Below, piece by piece: positions 8,843 through 16,989 of a stretch of 35,237 bases of DNA; the stretch's first letter is position 1; each line of letters starts with the position of its first letter. A program made the translations under genes and the position numbers. Under the pieces are notes generated by a model. It was not told where the DNA came from and did no database searches. It saw nothing but the letters and a program-made list of their open reading frames with translations. The stretch is from Corynebacterium sp. CNJ-954 (GTDB taxonomy: Bacteria > Actinomycetota > Actinomycetes > Mycobacteriales > Mycobacteriaceae), in assembly GCF_001942345.1 (NCBI RefSeq), contig NZ_MKKI01000012.1:1-35237 (forward strand). The letters are read 5' to 3'.

Positions 8843-9015
8843 GATCGTCCCCTCCTTGGGGGAGGTTGGTATGTGGTTGTGGTGGAAGATCACTGGGTTG
8901 GGGTCGGACACGTGTTGCGGGCACCCACGTTACAAAGAGACTTCACCTGCTGGCGCTGGTGAGTCGCATCCCTATTGAGCGGTCCAGCGTGTGTCCTGGT
9001 ACCTCGGCGGCAACA
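8843..9015 (-). ncRNA. IS110 type A left end, possible bridge-RNA region
   Basis: The roughly 170 bases before the type A transposase start are non-coding. They are about 80% alike between this locus (minus) and the second copy at 29766-29943 (plus), with shared blocks such as GCCGCCGAGGTA, CAGGACAC, GTGAAGTCTC and ACGTGGGTGCCCGCA. Similarity stops near 9015, marking the element's left end. IS110-group elements encode a structured guide (bridge) RNA in this non-coding end, so this is the place to expect one. No loops or guides were assigned here; this is inference from position and conservation. Confidence 0.35.
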
Positions 9016-9319
9016 CCCCCCTGTAAGACTAGTTCTAACTGGTCTGGGACTAGCTGGCAGGCTTGGTGTAAGCCGCCTCTTCGCAGCTGTGATCCAACAC
9101 CCCCTCGGCCCGTTGTGGGCCTTGGATCCGAATTGTCCGGCATCGAAGCTGGCGGTCGTCACCGACCCTGTCCACACCGACGGCTTGATCAGAAGACTGC
9201 CCAGCCCACATGGTTGTGGCTCATTACAGGACCGTCTCGGTAGTGACTTCCCAAACGGGGCCGCTGCCGACCGTGACGCGGTCGAACATATCTGTCCGTT
9301 CGTCAGGAAAGGACCATCG
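9016..9319 (+). ncRNA. IS110 type B upstream non-coding end, possible bridge-RNA region
   Basis: About 300 bases lie between the type A left end and the type B transposase start. Small perfect stems occur here, for example GGCTT-GGTGT-AAGCC (near 9060-9074) and GGCCC-GTTGT-GGGCC (near 9107-9121). In-frame extension of the transposase into this stretch gives no family-like protein, so it is taken as the non-coding end. A guide RNA here is an inference from what is known of the IS110 family. Confidence 0.35.
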
Positions 9320-10402
9320 GTGACAATGACCACCGTCGCGCATTCTCATCCCTTCGTCATCGGCGTCGATACACACGCCCGCACCCACACCTATGCCGTG
9401 CTCACCGCCAACGGTGAACATGTCGACACTGCTACATTCCCAAACACCACACCTGGTCGATCCCGCGCCATTGCGTGGGTATCCCGCCGAACTGGCGAGG
9501 ATCTCGGTGCTCTATGGGTGGTTGAGGGTACTGGAAGCTATGGAGCACTACTGGCCGGTACTGTCGCACGAGACGGATACTCTGTTATCGAAGCTCCCAG
9601 AGTCACCGCCTACGCGTCGGCGCGTCCAGGCGCTGGGAAATCCGATCCGTTAGACGCTGCTGCTATCGCTGCGGCAAGCCTGCCGCTTGAACACACCAAA
9701 CTGCGCATCCCGCGTCACGATCAAGGAGCACGTGCCAGTCTGCGAGTCCTCCTTGCTGCCAGGGAACAGATGACCGACGAACGCACGGCGAAAGTCAACG
9801 CGCTCGTGGCATTGATTCGTAGCGTTGAACTCGATATTGATGCTCGGCAGACGCTCACGCCTGAGCAGCTGGCGACGGTGGCCCACTGGCGCGTCCGCAA
9901 CGAGGAAATGGCCACGTCGACGGCACGAACCGAAGCAGCTCGTTTAGCCAAACGCATCATCTGTCTTGACGACGAGCTCAAGGGCAACCACGCCCGTATC
10001 ACAGAGATTCTCGAGTCAACTCCCGCCGCCGGTCTACTGGACGAAATCGGGGTCGGGTCAGTCAACGCCGCTGTTGTCTACACGGCCTGGTCGCATCTCG
10101 GGCGCGTGCGTTCCGAGGCTGCGTTTGCTGCGTTGGCTGGAGTCAACCCGATCCCTGCATCCTCGGGTAACACTGTCCGACACCGCCTCAACCGGGGTGG
10201 CGATCGGCGCCTCAACAGTGCACTCCACATGGCTGTTGTCGTACGAATGGCTCATGATCCCGTAACTCAGGCCTACGCGGACCGACGAAGAGGTGAAGGC
10301 AAAACACCGCGTGAGATCCGTCGGTGTCTCAAACGCTACCTCGCTCGTCGCCTATACCGACTGCTCAACGCGCTTCATACGACTGCCGAAAATGGCCATT
10401 GA
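9320..10402 (+). CDS. IS110-family transposase, type B (intact)
   Basis: A complete 360-residue IS110-type recombinase. The DEDD domain shows FVIGVDTHARTHTYAV (Asp), ALWVVEGTGSYGALL (Glu) and GKSDPLDAAAIA (Asp pair). A coiled middle part leads to the C-terminal Transposase_20 domain with LLDEIGVGSVNAAVVYTAW, FAALAGVNPIPASSG and the basic HRLNRGGDRRLNSAL, including the serine expected to act as nucleophile. The GTG at 9320 follows AAAGGA by six bases; an ATG two codons later is an alternative. It is unlike type A in sequence, so it is a separate element. It is embedded between the left end of one type A copy and the right end of another. No stop or frameshift was seen, so it may still be active. 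Confidence 0.9.
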   Translation: MTMTTVAHSHPFVIGVDTHARTHTYAVLTANGEHVDTATFPNTTPGRSRAIAWVSRRTGEDLGALWVVEGTGSYGALLAGTVARDGYSVIEAPRVTAYASARPGAGKSDPLDAAAIAAASLPLEHTKLRIPRHDQGARASLRVLLAAREQMTDERTAKVNALVALIRSVELDIDARQTLTPEQLATVAHWRVRNEEMATSTARTEAARLAKRIICLDDELKGNHARITEILESTPAAGLLDEIGVGSVNAAVVYTAWSHLGRVRSEAAFAALAGVNPIPASSGNTVRHRLNRGGDRRLNSALHMAVVVRMAHDPVTQAYADRRRGEGKTPREIRRCLKRYLARRLYRLLNALHTTAENGH

Positions 10403-10427
10403 CGGATATAGAAGATTCGGATCATCT

Positions 10428-10590
10428 AGAACAACAGGGCGAATCAGCCATACCGAGGCCAGTGACCTGCCCCCGAGGATACGGGGACAGAATCAAGGTA
10501 ACAGGCGACCGCGCCTGCGGGGACCGGGCACAGCTCATCAATCTAGGCCGCGGCCGCCTCCGCGGTGGCCCGTGGCGGCAGTTCCCGGAA
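10428..10590 (-). pseudogene. Type A IS110 3' fragment with its right end
   Basis: Read on the minus strand, 10604-10550 encodes FRELPPRATAEAAAA and a stop, matching the C-terminus of the type A transposase at 7609-7690. A 58-base block follows (10485 down to 10428) that recurs almost perfectly at 29697-29753 and is taken as the element's right end. The fragment is cut off by the IS6-family element at 10591 and abuts the type B element on the other side. It therefore derives from a second type A copy, most of which has been lost. Confidence 0.6.
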
Positions 10591-11436
10591 GGGTGCTGTT
10601 GCAATGTGGGTGCGGCGGTGTTGAAAACTGATTATCACAGCGGTTCCCCACCCCTTGCCCGTGGTCTCAGGCGCCTGCGAAAGCCTTAGCGACGATCACG
10701 TCATCCGGGTTTTGGTGACCTTATGCGAACAACGGCCCTTGACCTTTGCGTAGCGCGTGCATCGCCTCCATTCCCTGCAGCGTCCTGTACACCGACACCG
10801 GCTTCATGAACCCACCACCTTTGGGCCCCAGGATCCGCTTCAACCGGCCGTGAGCGCCCTCAATCACATTGGTGAGGACTTCACCTGACGGTGTACGGCT
10901 TCCTTCGACAGTTTCTTGTCCTTGATCAGCGTCTCTATCGCGGCAGCGTAGGTGGGTGCTTTGTCCGTGCAGATCACCCCAGCACCACCATCAGGACTGC
11001 GGTGACCGGCACCGCGAAGCGCTTTCCTAAAAAACCTTGTCATCGCCTGTGTGTTGCGTCGGGTGTACATGTAGAAGTCCAAGGTCCGGCCGTCTTTGGT
11101 GAGAGCCCGGCAGAGGTAGCACCACTTCCCCCCTGACCCCGGATGGAGGTTTCATCCACCCGCCAAGAATCGGAGAAAAACGGTGAGGTTTGACGGTACC
11201 AGCGAATTCTCTTGTCCAGCTCGGGTCCGTATTTCTGCACCCACCGGTAGATCGTCGCGTGATCCACCGGAACACCACGCTCGGTGAGTATTGCCTCAAG
11301 ATTACGGTCGGACACTCCGTAGCGGCAGTACCACCGAACCGTCTGGAAGATGACGTATCAGAGGGTAGGGTCGACCGGAGAAGATGCCCATGAGCCCTGA
11401 TCCTCACTGGTCATCCCCAACTTCGCAACAGCACCG
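10591..11436 (-). mobile_element. IS6-family insertion sequence, about 845 bp
   Basis: Terminal inverted repeats GGTGCTGTTGC at 10592-10602 and its complement GCAACAGCACC at 11425-11435 bound a single transposase pseudogene. The GCTGTTGC core is characteristic of IS6/IS26-type ends, and the length fits the family. The left end interrupts the type A IS110 fragment. No 8-bp target duplication was recognised. Confidence 0.75.
10731..11391 (-). pseudogene. IS6-family transposase, frameshifted
   Basis: Joined across frames this is an IS6-type DDE transposase of about 220 residues. Recognisable pieces in order are VRWYCRYGVSDRNLEAIL, VDHATIYRWVQKYGPELDKR, DSWRVDETSIRG (first Asp), LDFYMYTRRNTQAMTRFFRK, VICTDKAPTYAAAIETL (second Asp) and NVIEGAHGRLKRILGPKGGG (Glu), ending RKGQGPLFA. 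Three frame changes are needed: near 11350, in a run of Cs near 11125-11131, and near 10880. The three catalytic residues survive, but the gene cannot give a full protein without frameshifting. Confidence 0.78.
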
Positions 11437-11532
11437 GGATTCAACCATCTGCGGATCTCGCCCCTCACCCGAAGTGGTCTGAGAGTCGTCCCCGTCACGG
11501 CGCGACGGCTCCAGCGACAGCCGAGGCCCCGG

Positions 11533-12327
11533 TTAGGGGTGGGCGTGCTCGGACCAGTGGGTCTCGTCGGTCCAGTAGCCGACAGCCACGCACTGGGCCT
11601 TGTCGACCCCGAGTCCCCTGAGGTGCTTCTTGAAGTGGCGGACCTGGGTAGTTTCTGCTGCTATCCAGTGGTACGACGCCGTCTCCAGGCCTGGCATCTG
11701 CTGGACGTGGTCGGTCAGGCGGCTGGCCGTGACGCCGTTGCCGGAGCCGATGAGCGGGACGAGGTCCAGGCGCGGATGATGCGGGAGGTAGTCGAGGTCG
11801 CCCGGGGACAGCACCTCGACGACGGCGGTCACCTCGATGCCCGGGGCGGTGTCCTCAAGGATGCGGGCCAGCGCGGGAAGTCCCGCCAGATCAGCGATCA
11901 GGCAGTGCCGTCCCGAGGCTTCGGATGACGGCCGGTGCCACGACCTCGCCCCGGCCATGAGCACCCGCCAGCCCGGTCGTGCACTGTCGAACCAGTCGAT
12001 GGCTGCCCCAGAGGCATGGTGGGCGACATCGATGGACATCGTTCCGGCGGCTGGGTCGAAGGCGCGCACGGTCAGGTTGCGCCGCCCCATGCTCGCCTCG
12101 TCCTCGACGGTCTCCCATCCGCCGTGAGCGCCGGGCGCGGTCGACTCGCGCGTCTCCAGGAGGGCCCCGTTACGGGCGAAGTACAGGCCCACGGATTCGT
12201 CTCCGGCGGGCAGGGGCTCGTACTCGTGCCCGGGAGCGTCGGTGCTGATCTCGAAGTCGGCTCGGAGGATGTTCTCAGTGACCTCGTACCGGTCGATCAG
12301 GGTACCGGCGAATCGTGTCCATGCCAT
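11533..12327 (-). CDS. Siderophore-interacting protein (FAD/NAD(P)H ferric-siderophore reductase type)
   Basis: A 264-residue protein of the SIP/ViuB family. The N-terminal FAD-binding barrel includes the long acidic loop with ESVGLYFARNG and RRNLTVRAFDPAAGTMSIDV, followed by HHASGAAIDWFDSARPG. The C-terminal NAD(P)H-binding half includes HCLIADLAGLPALARIL, YHWIAAETTQVRHFKKHL and the closing VAVGYWTDETHWSEHAH. Such proteins reduce ferric siderophores in the cytoplasm to release iron. The ATG at 12327 has GAGGAG eight bases upstream; a much longer open frame continues beyond it but looks like a GC-rich shadow frame. It lies 119 bases behind the MFS gene on the same strand and is probably cotranscribed, so that MFS may carry a siderophore. 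No iron-box was identified. Confidence 0.88.
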   Translation of the reverse strand: MAWTRFAGTLIDRYEVTENILRADFEISTDAPGHEYEPLPAGDESVGLYFARNGALLETRESTAPGAHGGWETVEDEASMGRRNLTVRAFDPAAGTMSIDVAHHASGAAIDWFDSARPGWRVLMAGARSWHRPSSEASGRHCLIADLAGLPALARILEDTAPGIEVTAVVEVLSPGDLDYLPHHPRLDLVPLIGSGNGVTASRLTDHVQQMPGLETASYHWIAAETTQVRHFKKHLRGLGVDKAQCVAVGYWTDETHWSEHAHP

Positions 12328-12446
12328 GGTGTCTTCTCCTCGTGCTCGAAGTGGTCGGTGTGCGTGCGGGCCGGCAGCCGACCGGGCCCCGGGGCGGGGC
12401 TCGTGCAACTGCCGGCTTGTTCTCCGTTCGGTTAGCGCCGGACGGT

Positions 12447-13718
12447 CTAGTCGTGGACAGGGGTGGCTGTGGGGGAGGGGTGGAGCTCGTCGTCGATGAA
12501 CCGGTGGCGCGAGGAGGCCAGGCCGCTGAGAGCGGCGATGGCGACGAGCACGAACAGCAGCGCCAGCGACCCGGTCCATGCGCCGGTCCACGCGTGGAGC
12601 AGCCCGAACAGCAGGGGGCCGGCCCCAGCGACGAGGTACCCGATGCCCTGGACGACACCGGAGACGGCGGCGGTCGTGGCGGGGGTGCGTGCGCGCAGTC
12701 CGATGAGGGCGAGGCTGAGCGAGAAGAGCCCGTTGCCGATGCCGAAGAGGATCACCCACACCCAGGCTCCCGCCGCGGGCGCGACCGCGAGACCGATCAG
12801 GGATGCGACGAAGCACGCGGCGAGGACGACGACGACCGTGCCGAAGCGCCGCGGATTGACGCGCGAGACGATAATTGAGACCGGCATGCTCACACCCGCG
12901 AGGACGGCAACCATCGTCCCGGCGGTACTGGCCTCGACGCCCAGGTCCTGCAGGTAGAGGGCGAACCAGCCGAACGCGATGTAGGCCAGGGCCGACAGGG
13001 AGGCGAAGAAGAAGGTCAGCGCGATGACGGTGCGGCTGCGCAGCATCCCCAGTGCCGAGACACGGGGAGCGTGGTCTGCGGGCTGGGCCGGTGAAGTATG
13101 GGCCGGCCAGGGGCGGGCGAGCAGCCACGGGATCGCGGCCAGGACCGGCAGGATCGCCCACACGGCGATGCCCCACCGCCATCCACCCGAGCCTATGCCG
13201 GCGACCGGGGCCGTCAGCCCGGCCGAGGCCATCGTGCCGAGGCTGAGCGCGACGACGTAGACCGAGGTCTTCTGCCCGACACGGTCGGGGAAGTGCGTCT
13301 TCACCAGAGACGGCAGGAGCACGTTGGCCACCGCGGCACCGACGAGCGCGACGGTGGACAGCAGCAGGAAGACGGCGAAGCTATCGGTCAGGGCGCGGGC
13401 AACGAGGCCGAGGACCGAGACGACCAGTGCGATGAGCAGGCCGCGGTGCGGGCCGATCTTGCGAGCGAGGACCGGGACAGCGATGCCTGCCACGGCGAAG
13501 CACAGTACGGGCAGCGTCGTGAGGAAACTTAGGCCTCCACTGCCTGCGGAGAAGGAATCCTGGATGTGGCCCAGGACGGAGCCGACGCTGGCGACTGCCG
13601 TGCGCAGCCCGAACCCGGTGACGAACAGCGCGACGGTCAACAGTGCGGCGTGCGTCCTCGACGAGGACGTCTCTGGCGCGGGCGTGGTGCCCGCGATCTG
13701 ATCTGCGTTCTTTTCCAT
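12447..13718 (-). CDS. MFS transporter, CynX/NimT-like
   Basis: A 423-residue, 12-helix major facilitator protein. The first helix holds VTGFGLRTAVASVGSVL, like the CynX/NimT group, and the loop between helices 2 and 3 has VLARKIGPHRGLL. A cytoplasmic loop rich in Pro and Ala separates the halves. The ATG at 13718 follows AAGGA by eight bases; open frame upstream of it is not MFS-like. It is divergent from the AraC regulator, 111 bases away, and upstream of the siderophore-interacting protein gene. The pairing suggests export or uptake of a siderophore or small metabolite, but the family itself includes cyanate and drug transporters, so the substrate is open. Confidence 0.82.
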   Translation of the reverse strand: MEKNADQIAGTTPAPETSSSRTHAALLTVALFVTGFGLRTAVASVGSVLGHIQDSFSAGSGGLSFLTTLPVLCFAVAGIAVPVLARKIGPHRGLLIALVVSVLGLVARALTDSFAVFLLLSTVALVGAAVANVLLPSLVKTHFPDRVGQKTSVYVVALSLGTMASAGLTAPVAGIGSGGWRWGIAVWAILPVLAAIPWLLARPWPAHTSPAQPADHAPRVSALGMLRSRTVIALTFFFASLSALAYIAFGWFALYLQDLGVEASTAGTMVAVLAGVSMPVSIIVSRVNPRRFGTVVVVLAACFVASLIGLAVAPAAGAWVWVILFGIGNGLFSLSLALIGLRARTPATTAAVSGVVQGIGYLVAGAGPLLFGLLHAWTGAWTGSLALLFVLVAIAALSGLASSRHRFIDDELHPSPTATPVHD

Positions 13719-13829
13719 ATCTACGATCCTTCCCGGGACCGCGCCGGAGTTCTTCTGATATATGGTCAGTGAGTATCGGAAATCTGCCAATAGGTCGTCG
13801 GCCTCATCGGAGGCCCAGGGAGGAGTGTC

Positions 13830-14630
13830 ATGTCCATGTCGTCGCAGGCTGCCGACATCGAGGCCCCGGTGCTGCCCGAGGAGCCTCATCGACCGCACGT
13901 GGGCGCGCGCACGGAGCGGTACCCGGACGGTGTGCACATCGCGGCGCATTGGCACGACGAGGACCAGCTGGTCTATGTCAGTTCCGGGCTGATGGCGATC
14001 CACACCGGTCACGGCGTCTGGGTCACCTCCCCAGGCAGGGCTTTCCTCATCCCCGCCGGGGTCGAGCACGAGCACCGCACGTACGGAAACACGCTCCTCC
14101 ACCTCTTCAACTCCGCCGGCCCCGGCCTCGTCGACCGCGGGCTCGCGGGCCCCGAGGTCGTGGCCGTGGACGCGCTGCTACACGAGATACTCAAAGCCGT
14201 GACCGATCCAGCCCTGTCCGAGGAGGAGATCGCGCACCTCGAGAGCGTCCTCAACGACCGAGTGCGACGGACCCCAGCAGTCGGCCTGCGTCTACCGCGT
14301 CCCAGCGATCCGAGGTTGCGCGCGGCGTGCGAGCTCGTCCAGGACGACCTTGGGGACGTCTACACCCTCCCGCGCCTGGCAAGGTCCGTGCACGTCAGCG
14401 AGCGGACGCTGGCGCGGCTGTTCAAGGCCGAGTTCGGGCAGACCTACCCGCAGTGGCGGACCCGCGCGCGCCTGTTCGCCTCGATGGTCCGGCTCGCCGA
14501 GGGGCGAACGGTCACCCAGGTGGCCCAGGAGTGCGGGTGGTCGACGACCAGTGCGTTCATCGACGCCTTCCGCCGAATCATGGGCCAAACCCCCGGCGCA
14601 TTCAAAGCCGCCGACTCGACTGACTGGTGA
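13830..14630 (+). CDS. AraC-family transcriptional regulator with cupin sensor
   Basis: A 266-residue regulator. The N-terminal cupin-like half shows IAAHWHDEDQLVYVSSG, HTGHGVWVTSPGRAFLIPAG and VEHEHRTYGNT. The C-terminal double helix-turn-helix shows DVYTLPRLARSVHVSERTLA, RLFKAEFGQTYPQWR and VAQECGWSTTSAFIDAFRR, ending MGQTPGAFK. The ATG at 13830 follows GGAGGAG by five bases. The gene is divergent from the MFS transporter, which it very likely controls. The HWHDEDQLVY motif is common in AraC proteins next to MFS efflux genes. Confidence 0.9.
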   Translation: MSMSSQAADIEAPVLPEEPHRPHVGARTERYPDGVHIAAHWHDEDQLVYVSSGLMAIHTGHGVWVTSPGRAFLIPAGVEHEHRTYGNTLLHLFNSAGPGLVDRGLAGPEVVAVDALLHEILKAVTDPALSEEEIAHLESVLNDRVRRTPAVGLRLPRPSDPRLRAACELVQDDLGDVYTLPRLARSVHVSERTLARLFKAEFGQTYPQWRTRARLFASMVRLAEGRTVTQVAQECGWSTTSAFIDAFRRIMGQTPGAFKAADSTDW

Positions 14631-14679
14631 GCCGGTATCGAGCTACCCGCGTACTCGACGCCCCCCCGGCGCCGAGCTT

Positions 14680-14722
14680 CTCGCGCGTCGTGGCAGGCCC
14701 TCGGTCCGCCGTGACGCGCGAG
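14680..14722. terminator. Bidirectional hairpin between convergent genes
   Basis: Perfect 10-base arms CTCGCGCGTC (14680-14689) and GACGCGCGAG (14713-14722) lie between the convergent ends of the AraC gene and the second MFS gene. There is no T-run, which is common in high-GC genomes. The position favours transcript ends from both sides. Confidence 0.5.
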
Positions 14723-14731
14723 AGCCCTCGC

Positions 14732-15961
14732 TCAACGGTTAGCGGCGACCTCCGCGCGGGCGTCGACCGGCTGCGCCGACGCGGCGATCCTGCGGGCGCG
14801 GGCGAGGAGAGCGACCAGCGCGGCGCTGGAGGCCAGCACGAGCACGGCGATGGTCAGCAGCACGAGCGGGGCTGACTGACTGCCCTGGTTCTCGATGATC
14901 CAGCCCACGAGGCTGGGGGCGAAGGCCATACCGAGCATGGAACCGGCGATGACGTAGGCGAAGCTGTTGCCCCGGCCGTACCCGCTATGGGTCAACCACG
15001 CCATCCCGGTGGGGAAGATCGGTCCGAGGAAGAGGCCCGCGACCACGTACGCCCAGGGAGCTGCTGCGGGCAGGAGCGTGGCCGCGACGGCGACCGCGAG
15101 GCCCAGCGAGCTGACCGTGACCAGCGTGCCCGCGGCGATGCGGTGGGCCAGGGCGGCCGTCGCGAAGCGGCCGAGGACCATCGCGGCCCAGAACCCGGTG
15201 ACGAACAGGGTCGCGGTCTGGGCCGCGAGGCCGGACTGCTCCTGCAGAACGGTTGGGGACCAGTTACCGATCCCGGCCTGGACCGCGAAGTGCGTCAGAT
15301 ACAGGGCGAAGAAAGCCGCGATGACGATCACGAACAGGGCAGGCCTGCGCAGCGGCGCAGTGTCGTTCGGGTGCGCAGCGGCGGTGGTGACCTCGGCCGG
15401 AGTGGGACGCGGCTCGAGCCTGGTCGCACTGAGAAGCGCGAGGACCATGAGGGCGGCGGCACCGGCGAAGATCCACGCGTAGTTCTCCGGCCCGACGAGG
15501 TAGACCAGGCCCGGACCCGCGACGGTGCCGATGCCGAACCAAGCGTGAGCGATGTTTGCCCGGCCCGGCCCCTTCGCGCCGGACCCCACGAGGATCAGCT
15601 GCGTGATCATCGAGTCCACGCCGCCGAACCCGAGGCCGGCGGCTGCGGTGCCCGCGAGCAGCAGCGGCCAGGTCGGCGCGATGGCGATGATCAGGCTGCC
15701 GGCGGCGATGAGCGTCATCGCGACTATGATTGTCCAGCGATTGCCGCGTGCGCGAAGGAACGGTTGAGCGATGAGAACGCCGATGACCGCGGCGAAGGAC
15801 TGTGTACCCAATGCCGCGCCGACGGTTGTCGCGCTCAGTTCGAACCGCCCTTGAAGGACTGTGACGATGGGCCCGTAGACGGACATAAGCAGGCCGATGA
15901 CCAGCATCGCTGCGTAACAGCCCGCAAGGCTCCATCCGCGGAAGATCGTGATGGGACGCAT
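14732..15961 (-). CDS. MFS transporter
   Basis: A 409-residue major facilitator protein with 12 predicted helices. Helix 1 reads GWSLAGCYAAMLVIGLLMSV, and the loop motif after helix 2 is AQPFLRARGNRWTI. The second half includes FWAAMVLGRFATAALAHRI and LFLGPIFPTGMAWLTHSGYG, which resemble sugar/fucose-type or multidrug MFS proteins. The ATG at 15961 has GGAGG five bases upstream; a longer frame starting over 100 bases earlier would run through the operator region and is rejected. It is divergent from the GntR regulator gene. The substrate is unknown. Confidence 0.83.
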   Translation of the reverse strand: MRPITIFRGWSLAGCYAAMLVIGLLMSVYGPIVTVLQGRFELSATTVGAALGTQSFAAVIGVLIAQPFLRARGNRWTIIVAMTLIAAGSLIIAIAPTWPLLLAGTAAAGLGFGGVDSMITQLILVGSGAKGPGRANIAHAWFGIGTVAGPGLVYLVGPENYAWIFAGAAALMVLALLSATRLEPRPTPAEVTTAAAHPNDTAPLRRPALFVIVIAAFFALYLTHFAVQAGIGNWSPTVLQEQSGLAAQTATLFVTGFWAAMVLGRFATAALAHRIAAGTLVTVSSLGLAVAVAATLLPAAAPWAYVVAGLFLGPIFPTGMAWLTHSGYGRGNSFAYVIAGSMLGMAFAPSLVGWIIENQGSQSAPLVLLTIAVLVLASSAALVALLARARRIAASAQPVDARAEVAANR

Positions 15962-15983
15962 GTAAACCTCCAAAGAACATAAG

Positions 15984-16024
15984 AGCATCTCTATCGCTTC
16001 GATGCTAGGATAAAGAGTATCCCT
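15984..16024. promoter_or_regulatory. Divergent promoter/operator region, MFS and GntR genes
   Basis: Two inverted repeats lie in the 104-base gap between the divergent genes: AGCATC (15984-15989) / GATGCT (16001-16006), and GGATA (16008-16012) / TATCC (16018-16022) with a five-base centre. Either may bind the adjacent GntR protein. Promoter hexamers were not assigned. Confidence 0.45.
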
Positions 16025-16065
16025 ATGGCAACTCGTGTGACGAAGAACTCCGGGAGGCAACCACG

Positions 16066-16818
16066 ATGAGCAAATCACAGAGGGCCCCGAGCCCGCCGCG
16101 GAGGTCCGCGCTGGTCCAGCAGGTCATCGAGAACCTTCAGTACGCTATCGGCACCGGGCGGTGGCCGGTGGGCTCGAAGCTGCCATTGGAGGCGGAGCTG
16201 TTGGAGGAGTACGAGGTCAGCCGCGTCACGCTGCGTCAGGCCGTGCAGGCGCTCGTGCACGTCGGGATGCTGGAGACGATCCAGGGCAGCGGCACATTCG
16301 TGCGCGCCTCCCACGAGCTTGACGCCGTGCTGGCGCGCTTCCTCGCCGGCGAGGAGCTGCGCCACCTGCTGGAAGCACGGCTCGCTATCGAGGCCCAGGC
16401 CGCCGAACTCGCCGCGGCCCACGTCACGTCCGAGGAGATCGATGAGCTCGCCGACGTGCTCGCGCAATCGCGTGCGGCGGCGGCCAGCGGGGACATCGAC
16501 GCCCTGGCCCCCTTATCGGCCCGCTTTCACCGAGGTGTGGTCCTCGCCGCGCACAATCCCGTGCTAGCCCAGCTCTACAGCCCTCTGGCCGATGACACCG
16601 AGCACACTATCCGGGAAGCGACCTCGCCTCGCCCGATGGCGTCGTTCGTCGATGAGCACGCCACGATCCTCGAGGCGATCTCCCGCGGGGACGGAGAGGT
16701 GGCTTTCGCTGCGGCGCGGTCCCACCTTACCGGAGTCCTGCATGAGCAGGTAGAACACTCACCGCACCCGAGGATAGACCCGTCCATCGTCACCGTTGAC
16801 ACCTCAGAGCAGGAGTGA
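16066..16818 (+). CDS. GntR-family regulator, FadR/FCD subfamily
   Basis: A 250-residue regulator. The winged helix-turn-helix spans about residues 12-78: ALVQQVIENLQYAIGTGRWP, then SKLPLEAELLEEYEVSRVTL and LETIQGSGTFVRAS. The C-terminal all-helical FCD effector domain includes LRHLLEARLAIEAQAAELAA, RFHRGVVLAAHNP and VDEHATILEAISRGD, with the His residues that bind metal and ligand in this family. It is divergent from the MFS gene (14732-15961) and presumably represses it in response to a small organic acid or similar ligand. The ATG at 16066 follows GGGAGG. Confidence 0.9.
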   Translation: MSKSQRAPSPPRRSALVQQVIENLQYAIGTGRWPVGSKLPLEAELLEEYEVSRVTLRQAVQALVHVGMLETIQGSGTFVRASHELDAVLARFLAGEELRHLLEARLAIEAQAAELAAAHVTSEEIDELADVLAQSRAAAASGDIDALAPLSARFHRGVVLAAHNPVLAQLYSPLADDTEHTIREATSPRPMASFVDEHATILEAISRGDGEVAFAAARSHLTGVLHEQVEHSPHPRIDPSIVTVDTSEQE

Positions 16819-16989
16819 TGAGCCCATTATCTCGCAAATTCCGGAATCGATTCCAACTGTCAGTTTCGGAAGAGTTCTGCACAGTTGTCAGAACCCGTCT
16901 GCGATCCCAAAGACAACACGTTGGGGCGAGCTTTCACGGGGCCGCATCCGACGAGTATCCAGAAGTAGAAATCAGCGATAGGCCCGCAC

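Noticed and set aside
8975..9319. 115-codon N-terminal extension of the type B IS110 transposase
   Set aside because: The sequence is unlike any IS110 N-terminus. GTG at 9320 has a ribosome site and directly precedes the DEDD domain.
11027..11407. Separate hypothetical proteins on the minus strand of the IS6 element
   Set aside because: They are pieces and shadows of one frameshifted IS6 transposase.
12328..13182. Long N-terminal extension of the siderophore-interacting protein frame
   Set aside because: It is Arg/Pro-rich shadow coding opposite to the frame of the MFS gene, while the ATG at 12327 has a perfect ribosome site and the family's normal N-terminus.
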